DNA of 64,000 nucleotides from Uloborus plumipes (Eukaryota > Arthropoda > Arachnida > Araneae > Uloboridae): contig JAXGGA010004643.1 of NCBI GenBank assembly GCA_038373865.1, positions 1 through 64,000 on the forward strand, in the 5' to 3' direction. Of this stretch, positions 55,900-64,000 are shown piece after piece. Made by a program: the position numbers and the translations under genes. The notes beneath the pieces are model-generated. The model saw only the letters and a list, made by a program, of their open reading frames with translations, was not told the DNA's origin and ran no database searches. Numbering within the stretch: position 1 is the first letter of the stretch; each line of letters starts with the position of its first letter.

Positions 55900-58426
55900 G
55901 CAATAAAATCAATTACGAATATTTTATTTGTTAACAAATAGAAACTGGCAATAGATGAAATTTTAAATAATTGAGTTTTCTTTCCTCGTCGTCCAACAAT
56001 GACAACAAATACTATGAGTAATGACAATTGCTTGAATAAATGCTCAGACGTTGAACAGAACTAGTTAATAGAAATCGGACAAATTTTAAGCATTAATAAC
56101 TCCGGCCTGCGATGACCCTGGGAGGTAAATTTTGCTATACGTCCTCAATGTCTCATCGAGAATATTCATACCAAAAATCAACACTTAAGACCCCCGGGGA
56201 GAAAAGATACGGAAAATAAAAACGAGGGGGTGGGGTGGGGGGCCGAAAAAACCCCTATGCCAAGCTTTGGGACAAAATAAATGTAGGTGCAAAAGCAGAG
56301 CTCAATCTGAGTTACCGTTTAGTCTGGACCCCTGTCAAACAATTTTTAAAAAGTGCGAAAAATAGCAATTTTTTAACATTTATCACCCCTCCCCCTGAGG
56401 GTCCTGGATGTTTTGCTTTAGTATGTGCCGTCAGGGGCCGCTGGAGATTGAGTATACCAAAAATGAACTCTAGGGATCTTCATGGGGCTGAGATACAGAG
56501 GGGTGAAAACCCCGATTTGGTTACTCGCGTAATCAGTCCTTTGGTCGCTCTTTTACATTTTTCTTGGCGACGGAAATTTCTTGGCGGCTTGTATTTGATT
56601 TTCTCGGCGGGGCGGGACGCTCCCGCGTCCAGTGATTAAGCTGTCACAATATTTGGTGGCAATTCAGCAAAATCTAAAAGATAAATAACGGATAGTAACG
56701 ATTTATCTAGCTTTGTCTTCAAAAACTGGTACCCAGAACCTTTATGTTTGGGTAGGATGTGTAACATTCCCGACATCCATTAATGTTACCATCATTGAAC
56801 TAAAGGGTGCCTTGCACCTTCCTTCTACTTCAGTCATTACCATAATGGAATATTCAATAAGCCTTAAAATCCAAGTTTCTAAAAGGTGTTACCCCCCCCC
56901 CCCCCGACAGTCCCTGATGTGAGAAAATAGGGAAATTGACATTATCATAAGGATAAATAACAGACAGGCAGGAACAACAAACAGCTAACGGTCAAGATTT
57001 TTGTCTCTAAAATTTTCTCGTGGGAAAGGACTCGGGAGACAAAATGTTCCAGGAAAGATAGCAATTTATGTCCAAACCCCCATCCTGCAATCCTCAGCAT
57101 TAAATGGTCAGGGAATTCGTCAGTGTCATTCAGTTAAAGGGCCTAAGACCCTCAGCCCCTCCCTTTACGATAAGAGAGGTGCCATTAAAGGCTATAAATC
57201 GTCTTCAATACTATCAGTGAAAAAAAGCAACTTGTAAAAGCTGTAAAAAAGTAGGGTAGAACTTTCACTGCCACGTGCTTTATCAACAGATTGATATAGG
57301 TATTTGAATTCGTAAATCTCTTATGGCTAGAAGTAGAGCGTGTTTTCAGAGATCTTGTTTCAATTCTCAAGGTACTTGAAAATTTTGTTATTTTATTATG
57401 GAAAATACAAAAAAAAAAAAAAAACTATCATCGAATACCAAATGATAAATAGCTGTTCAACACAAATGTAAGCAAGTTGTGAACAAAAATTAAACCAACA
57501 TTTTCTTTTCCAGCTATATTACAAGGTAACTCCATCTATTAATTCATCTATGTTTGGAGCTCCCTTATTTAAAGTTATCTGTGAGTGCTAAGACATGTGT
57601 ATGGTTAATTCAATGAGGGAAAATTGTTAATTAATAGAAACCTTTTCTTATGTGATATTTTGACGAACAATTTTAAGCGACAATTTTTTTTGATTATTTA
57701 TGAATATATCTTCAGAAAATTCATCGCTAATTGGCAAGATTATTTTGTGTACAAATGTTCGCTTTAGTGTTTTCAGAGACAAGTTGTAACATTCATTACC
57801 TAAAAATTAATAAATTGATGCAGGATAGTTTTCTTTGCTTTTGAATGGCATGCAAAAAATGTATGTAACCCCTAGTTAAAGGAATCACGCGAATGAATAT
57901 TTTTTTGGCTTTATATTTAAACTGAAACCTTTTTATGTATTTTTGTAATAAAGAGAAACTATTCCTGCAAACTTAGTAAAAAATTTACAAAAATGAAAAA
58001 AAAAAAAAAAAATACGCATCTCAGAGTTTTCCGAACTATGCATTTACGACCTAGGTTCCCGCCCGCTTAATTTTTACGTGGCCCCTGCAGGAAACAAGTT
58101 GATCTCCAGCAGAAGTGATAAAAGAATGAGTGCCATTTGCGACTTATGGGATAAAGGGAACCACAGTCTTCCTATTCCCCGCTCAGCTGCAATAAAAACA
58201 TTTCAGATCACTTCAAGTCTTTTACAGCGTTATTATCTTTTTCTCTCTTTTTTTATTAGTTGATTTATTCTATCCTCTCTCGAGGGAAAGAAGACGAACG
58301 TGTACGTCTCACCGTTTTCTCACTTAGTACGAGTAACACAATTAACGTAAATAATAGAATATATATCCCCCCCCCCTATAAAAAAAATTATAAACATATA
58401 AAGCAGTAAACAAATTTTCTTGCTTG
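55900..58426. other. Non-coding DNA, GC-richer between 56100 and 57240
   Basis: A 134-codon plus frame at 56235-56639 and a 78-codon frame at 57001-57237 lie in a GC-richer stretch with many CCCC and GGGG runs (C-run at 56891-56904). No domain, splice signal or family is recognisable; the texture suggests an old repeat. The rest is AT-rich and featureless. Confidence 0.4.
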
Positions 58427-58428
58427 TA

Positions 58429-58922
58429 CACTGCAAAAACTGAACTGTTGTTTTAAAACAATAATATTATATATAATATTATATACTGGCAGCCGAGGTT
58501 CCAATACAAAACTGAAATGTGAAATGCACAATAATAAACTGTAAAATTAGCAATTTTACAGTTTCTTACTGTAAAGTAAGAAATTTTACAGTTTCTTACT
58601 GTGAAGTAAGAAATTTAATAGTTTATTGCTTTAAAAATTAGCAATTTTACACTTCAACACTGTAAGGGCCCTGCTCCACATCAGCAGAAATCGCGACCGA
58701 AACCGAAGGCAGAAACCGAAAATCCGGGTACTTTCCATTGGAATACCATTTAATCCATTTTACGTTTCTGCCTTATTTTTCTGCTTTACGTCAATGTGGA
58801 GCGGGGCCCTAAAAGTAGAAATTTTACAATTAAATTTATCACTGTACAATTAGCAATTTTTGCAGTTTATTACTATAAAATTAGCTGTATTATACTGTAA
58901 AAACATCGTTCATTTTTTAGTG
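58429..58922. mobile_element. MITE family B, copy 1, TA duplication
   Basis: Starts CACTGCAAAAACTG and ends TTTTTTAGTG, with TA on both sides (58427-58428 and 58923-58924). The interior is a series of TTTACAGTTT / AATTAGCAATTTTAC words in both orientations, and CTGGCAGCCGAGGTTCCA is shared with the other copies. It is split by a nested element at 58666-58809. Confidence 0.8.
58666..58809. mobile_element. PIF/Harbinger-like MITE nested in family B, 144 bp
   Basis: Ends GGGCCCTGCTCCACAT and ATGTGGAGCGGGGCCC are inverted and flanked by TAA at 58663-58665 and 58810-58812. A 3-bp TWA duplication with GGGCC-type ends fits the PIF/Harbinger superfamily. Confidence 0.8.
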
Positions 58923-58924
58923 TA

Positions 58925-60060
58925 TCTACGTATAGCAAGTTTTTCCATTGCAATAATAATTACAAAAGCTCTCATGCACGGTAATAACCAGATCAAAACA
59001 TTTTGTAGAAATAAAGCAACTTATAAGAGTAGAACAGAATAAGAGTGTTCGACTGCAATGATTTCGTAAAGTCTTTGATTCCAATTACATTAATGAATAA
59101 AAGTTCAGATACATTAATTTGGAAAACATATTAATGCATTAAAAAACAATAGCTCAAATGCAATAATTTCATAAATATGTCCATTTGATGAATAAGATAC
59201 AATATTTTTTTTAATGTCAATGATTTCAAATGCACAAATAAATAACAGGTGTTTCTTATTAATACTTTCTTCAAGTTGCCAGCTTCGAACGGATTAATGA
59301 AAAGTTCGTATGAAATAGTTTCATAATGTTATTAACTTAGAATGAACAAGTATATAAGAATTTGTTTGCAATAATTGTAGAAAAAACACACTTAAAATTA
59401 TCGAAGTGCGAGTAATCTTTTTCTAGTTTATTTTTATGCCGTAAAAAGTTCTTACATAAAGTATAAAATATGAAGCTGAATCTTTATTTTCATCGACAAA
59501 TCAAGCGCACCTCTTAACAATAATTTCATGGAGATTATTTTCTCAAATTTTTAAAGCCATGAATAATATCATATAAATAAATTTATTTCATTTTACTCAT
59601 ATGCTTTAAATTTTTATTTTTCACTCCCAAATGAGGTGAAAAGAGCCTTTCGCCAGAAAATTAATTAAAGTAGAAAAGTTTATACATTCACATGTTCACC
59701 TCCTACGGTGTGAGAACCCCTGAATAATAAGTTTTCGAATGTTTAATTTACTAAAATATATACAAATCCTAATTTGAAAAAGAAAACAGAGATAAATATA
59801 ATTTTGAAATATAAAACCTTTACCTTGAAATATATACCTTTTTCAAACGTATAAATAATAAGAATGCTTACAAAAGAGATCACTTAAAAAAATGGCGTCT
59901 GACTTTTCCCCCTCCCCCTAATTGATTAAAAATTAACTTCGAAAAATATCGCACCTTTCTTTCATTCATATAAATATATTTACGCTAGATAAATATATGG
60001 CCATAATACATGATAATTATACATATTTTTTATCAATTTATGGATTTATTTTTTTAAAAC
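58925..60060. other. AT-rich non-coding DNA
   Basis: Nothing recognisable. Confidence 0.5.
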
Positions 60061-60062
60061 TA

Positions 60063-60357
60063 CACTATAAAATATGAATGTTGTTTTTACAGCATAATGC
60101 AGCTAATTTTATAGTAATAAATAAAGTAATAAATAATAAAATTGCTTATTTTACAGCTTATTACCGTGCATTTTACAGTTTTAAACTGGAACTTCTGCTG
60201 ACAGTATTATACTGTTGTTTTTACAGAATAATACAGCTAAATCTTACGGCCATACAGTAAAAAACTGCACAGTTGCTAGTTTTGCAGTTTATTACTGTAC
60301 ATTTTACAATTTTAAATTGGAACCTCGGCTGCCAGAATTACGCTGTAAAGACTACAG
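60063..60357. mobile_element. MITE family B, copy 2 (inverted, diverged)
   Basis: Begins TACACTATAAAATATG and contains two blocks of GTTGTTTTTACAG...TTTATTACTGTACATTTTACA and AAATTGGAACCTCGGCTGCCAG, the reverse of the family-B interior. The right end is decayed, so the boundary is approximate. Confidence 0.65.
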
Positions 60358-60359
60358 TT

Positions 60360-61110
60360 CATTTTATGAAGTATATGAATTTGAATCAAAATATTCCAGA
60401 CATTAATTCTAAATAGGACAGAAACAGTATGCATTTAAAACACTTAAAAAGATCAAAAACATTTTTTGATCTATTTAAAACATTTAAAACATTAAATTTG
60501 ATTAAAAAAAATTAAATATTGATAATTTGATTAAAAATTAAAATTGATTTAAAACATTTTTAAAGTACATTTAAAAAGATCATGCAAGCAAGCATCAAAA
60601 CTGTCGGAAATATACTGAGTGAGGGTGAAAGAAACGTTCAAAAAGATAATCCCCTCACCCTCTCCAAAAAGAGAGAGCTCAAATTAACGGATTAATCTGA
60701 ATCCAAACCATCGACAGATTGTGAAGTTGATGGAGTGTTTTATATCTTTTCCCCGTGGAGTACTTGCGCTCTTCAAACCACAATAGAGCCACGTGACCTA
60801 CCAGGAGGAATTCATTTAAAATTCCGCGGGGAGCAGTGATTTTGCGCCTCCATGTGATCATGCGAAATGAAGTGAAGAAGAACGGGAGAATAACGCTTGA
60901 CCGGGAAACTAATAAAAGGCAATGTAAGGGTTGAATTTCAAGTACGGTGCGCTTATGCATGGAGTAGTTTAATTAAATTAAAATGTACAGCGTTTCAATA
61001 CTGTGATAGAAGGAAGTTAGAAAATTAGAAATGTCACTTAATATTTTAGTGTTCCTTTTACTGCCAATGTCTGTATGTAGGGTAATTTAGAACTGCATCA
61101 TAAAATATAG
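60360..61110. other. Non-coding DNA
   Basis: No supported gene. Short AT-rich tandem pieces (ATTTAAAACATT, AAATTGAT) at 60430-60570; a 93-codon minus frame at 60679-60960 without domain. Confidence 0.45.
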
Positions 61111-61113
61111 TTG

Positions 61114-61323
61114 CACTGTAAAAACAACAGTATAATACTGGCAGCAGAGGTTCCAGTTTAAAACTGTAAAATGCACAGTAATAAACTGTGAAACTAGCAA
61201 TTCTTTTAGTTTATTATTGAAAACTAGCAATTTCACAGTCACTGTAAAATTAGCAATTTCACGGTTTATTACTGTACAATTAGCTGTATTATACTGTAAA
61301 AAGTCCATCTATCTTTTACAGTG
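61114..61323. mobile_element. MITE family B, copy 3
   Basis: 210 bp from CACTGTAAAAACAACAG to CTTTTACAGTG, with the shared CTGGCAGCAGAGGTTCCAG and repeated AATTAGCAATTTCAC words. The TA duplication seen around copy 1 is not evident here. Confidence 0.8.
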
Positions 61324-61566
61324 TGACAATTTGAAATAAAATATAAAAAATTACAATTTCTTTTAGAATAAAACTATAACAATCTAGCTGAGAATTTAAT
61401 TTCTAGTACGCAAAATGCAGCTTAAAGCGTTACATTATTTACAAATATTAGTAATATTTTGCTGCTTTCATATGATACACATATTTTTTATTTTTTTTTC
61501 TATTTGAAAGCAATACTAACATAAAATAATGTATGAATTATTATGTTCCAACCTAAATGCACTTAC

Positions 61567-61634
61567 CTAACAGAATTTGTGTGCTGACTGATGTTCGTAA
61601 TATCACTCTCGGTATCTTGTCTGGAACGTTTCAC
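61567..61634 (-). CDS. Internal exon of a host gene, minus strand
   Basis: On the minus strand a pyrimidine-rich acceptor (TTTGTTTCCATTTTCCAG) leads directly into 68 bp, which are followed by the consensus donor GTAAGTGC at 61559-61566. Only one of the three frames is open, and it reads without stop through the exon (22 codons plus 2 nt, containing KRSRQDTESDITNISQ). The residues are hydrophilic, rich in Ser, Thr, Asp and basic residues, as in cytoplasmic linkers or alternatively spliced cassettes. I do not recognise the family. Flanking exons are not found in the window, so the neighbouring introns are long and packed with repeats. The frame, the acceptor and the donor agree, which makes this the best host coding evidence here. 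Confidence 0.6.
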
Positions 61635-61902
61635 CTGGAAAATGGAAACAAAAATGTTAGAATATAAGAACACAGGGACGAAGTTTGGGAAACTTGTGAA
61701 AGATAGATTTTATGATGACAACGTATTTGCAAAAATATAACTCATATATACTATAAAATGTTAACCGTTTGAAATTATCATCGATACATAAAACTTCCTG
61801 AACTTAAAAAATAAATAAATTAATTAATTAATCAATAAGAAAATGTAATGAATTAAATTGAGGATTAAAAAATATTATACGTTTTACACTTTGGTGTATA
61901 AT

Positions 61903-62126
61903 TTTGTTTATTTACAGCACATATTTCGAGCTCGTGTACTTGGTCACACAGGACCCGTTTATGAACTCGCGTCCAATATGACAGATAGTACAAGACAGAT
62001 ACATAGTATAGGACAGAGTTTACGCTCACGGAGAAGGAAGTTACAACCAGAGCGAGGACGGGAATCGAACCCGCCGTCCTGAGCTTTCTAAAGTGACGCG
62101 CAGACCAACAACGCCGCCAGGACCCC
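61903..62126 (-). mobile_element. tRNA-headed SINE, 224 bp, minus strand
   Basis: Direct 11-bp repeats TGGTGTATAAT lie at 61892-61902 and 62127-62137. The minus-strand head carries an A-box-like GGCGTTGTTGGTCTGCGCG and a clear B box GGGTTCGATTCCCGT forming a T-arm. The tail reads TAAATAAACAAA. The 74-codon frame over it is not a gene. The head differs from that of the 54877-55282 SINE, so this is a second family. Confidence 0.8.
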
Positions 62127-62329
62127 TGGTGTATAATATTTATTTATTTACCATTAGAATAAACAGAAAAAAACATTTTAGAATTTTAGAACTTCTTTCT
62201 TTTTATCCAAAACAAAATTTGTCGTTCAGTCACCAATTTTTTGCGTAAATTATTTCAAAGGCAATATATACAACAGATATGCGCAATATTATACTTCCAC
62301 TTTAACAGCGCTGAGATTAGTTGTTGTAT

Positions 62330-64000
62330 AGATGAATCACTAAACTTTACTTTGGTTCCCAAAATTTATGCGTATGTTCTGATCGAGACGTATAAGCGAC
62401 GCATCAATTTATTTTATTGAAAAGGCTGGCTAATTGACCTAAAGAAGCTGGGGTTTTCTTGAAGTTGTTTAATGCTAGTTCTTACAAACGATTAATGAAC
62501 TAGTAATAATACTCAAACTGATATATTTTGTTTTTCTAAAATCATTCAACTTCTGTTTTGGTTTACAGACCCTTATTCTCGATCGTAATGATTCTTAAGT
62601 TTAAATCATCCGCAAGAAATGAACCCTTTCAATTTCATAGGAAGTTGCACGAATATCGAGAGAAACGAAGTATGATTTTTAGTCTTGATTCCCAAACCTT
62701 TTGTGTTTATCTAGTAACACAAATATTTCAGCATATTTTGTATTGAAAAGGCCGGCTGATTGAGAAAATACCATAATTTTTCTTGAACTTCTGTTATGTT
62801 TTTTACTACAAAAAAAAAAAAAAAAAAAACCAACAATAATAAATATTTACGCAATATTACACACACTTACACGCATTGTAGATGTTATTCTGAATGGTTC
62901 AACAACTTTTTAAATTCACAGACTCTGGTGTTCTCCACAGTAAAGTTTACTTATGAAATCATGCAATAAGATGTCTATCCTCTCAATTAGAAAGCCATAT
63001 GAACATATAGTACGAGAGTCGAAGAACTGATTCAACACAGCAGTTTTGATTCCCAAAACTTCTGTTTTTATTTACTCACACAAGTATTTTAGTATATTTT
63101 TTCAATGAAGGGGTTGGCTGATTGAAAAAAATCGATTTTTTCTTGAACATTTTTTATGTTAGTTACTAGTTAATCTACACAATATTACCTGCACACCCAT
63201 ACGCATTCCAGCTGTTATTCTGCATCACCTCTGTTTATGTCCAGATATCCCCATTTTCAACTGTAATGGTTCTATGAAATCATTCCTAAGATATGAACCT
63301 TTTCATCAAAATCTATATAAAAATCGAGGAACACGAGGAACGATTTAAATAGTTTTTGATACCCAAATTTTCTGTTTTAATCTGGTTGTACAAGTATTTC
63401 CGCATTTTATTTTTTATTTATTTTTAAAATGTCCGACAAATTGAGAGAAGTAAGTTTTCTTTGAACTTTCGTTATACTTATTACTTCAAAGAAAAAAAAA
63501 TCTACAAATAATATTATATGAAAATTTAAGGGCATTCTACCTGTTGTTCTGAATCGTTCGACTGCTGTCTGAGTCCACAGACTCTCATTTTCCGCAGTAA
63601 TGATTCTAAATCATCCGTAAGATATGAACCCTTTCATTAGAAGCCGGTTCAGTTTTTGATGCCCAACTTTTCTTTTTTAATCTTGTTGCGCAAGTATTTC
63701 AGACTTTATTTATTTATTTATTTTGAAAATGGCTGGCAAATTGATGGAAGTATATTTTCCTTGAACTTTCCGAATGATAATTACTTCAAAAAAAAAAAAA
63801 AAAAAAATCTGCAATTAATGTTCACGAAAACTTAATCGCATTCTAGCTCTTGTTCTTAATCATTCGATTTCTGTCTGGTTTCACAGACCCTCATTTTCCA
63901 CAGCAACGATTCCAAATCATCCGCAAGACATGAACCCTTTCATCAGAAGCCATACTAAAATCGAGGAAAGCGAAGAATGATTTATGCAGTGAATGGGACA
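62330..64000. repeat. Tandem array, period about 310-350 bp, runs off the window
   Basis: Five or more diverged copies. The block CAGACCCTCATTTTCCACAG, or variants, followed by AATCATCCGCAAGA-like and GAACCCTTTCAT words, recurs near 62570, 62925, 63235, 63578 and 63885. Each unit also has a TTGATTCCCAAAACTTCTG segment and a GGCTGGCTGATTGA segment. A-runs of varied length sit at about the same phase in several units. Confidence 0.85.

Noticed and set aside
1..64000. CRISPR arrays, bacterial operons, riboswitches
   Set aside because: No regularly spaced direct repeats with unique spacers, no gene clusters with ribosome binding sites, and the repeat content and splice signals are eukaryotic.

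Overview
The window is about 64 kb of AT-rich nuclear DNA from an animal. The transposon spectrum (hAT, pogo, piggyBac-like and Harbinger-like miniature elements, Helitrons ending in CTAG, tRNA-headed SINEs, fold-back elements, tandem arrays) suggests an arthropod, perhaps a chelicerate; that is inference. Nothing looks bacterial: there are no operons, and the few plausible coding pieces are short exons with GT-AG splice signals. Most of the sequence reads as intron or intergenic DNA filled with small non-autonomous elements.

The dominant feature is a 9.3 kb near-perfect palindrome (22715-31988). Two 4.6 kb arms meet at a 4-bp spacer (27346-27349). Each arm carries an identical 188-codon gene for a RING-H2 finger protein, diverging from the centre, plus tRNA-like segments, a 76-bp direct repeat, consensus splice donors, a cluster of E2F-like sites and a GC-rich hairpin near the outer end. 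The outermost bases are AGTAGTATA...TATACTACT and homology stops there on both sides, so it looks like a mobile or virus-like element made entirely of terminal inverted repeat. An assembly fold-back must still be excluded.

Left flank (1-22.7 kb): a 2.4 kb hAT-type element (8-bp target duplication) with a piggyBac-like MITE nested in its internal tandem repeat; a small hAT MITE; an older hAT-like element around a fold-back; two Helitrons (10055-11575 and 14751-15196); a GC-rich candidate exon (15245-15590, minus); another hAT MITE (17808-17989); and the first copy of a MITE family with 4-bp duplications (21240-21481).

Right flank (32-64 kb): a hAT MITE (34030-34588); a 252-bp tandem array; a 651-bp fold-back MITE (38470-39120); a hAT MITE (42243-42534); a second 4-bp-TSD MITE; two LTR-retrotransposon 5' fragments in inverted orientation (45.4-46.0 and 48.8-50.3 kb) with a pogo MITE and another insertion; a roughly 130-bp tandem array; more fold-backs; a third Helitron (53905-55898) holding a 406-bp SINE; a TA-flanked MITE family with a Harbinger-like element nested in one copy; a well-formed 68-bp internal exon on the minus strand (61567-61634), the best evidence for a host gene; a second SINE; and a tandem array running off the right edge.

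Host coding content is therefore minimal: probably one multi-exon minus-strand gene seen through a small exon near 61.6 kb, and possibly a second exon near 15.4 kb. Most other open frames are chance frames in AT-rich or repeat DNA.
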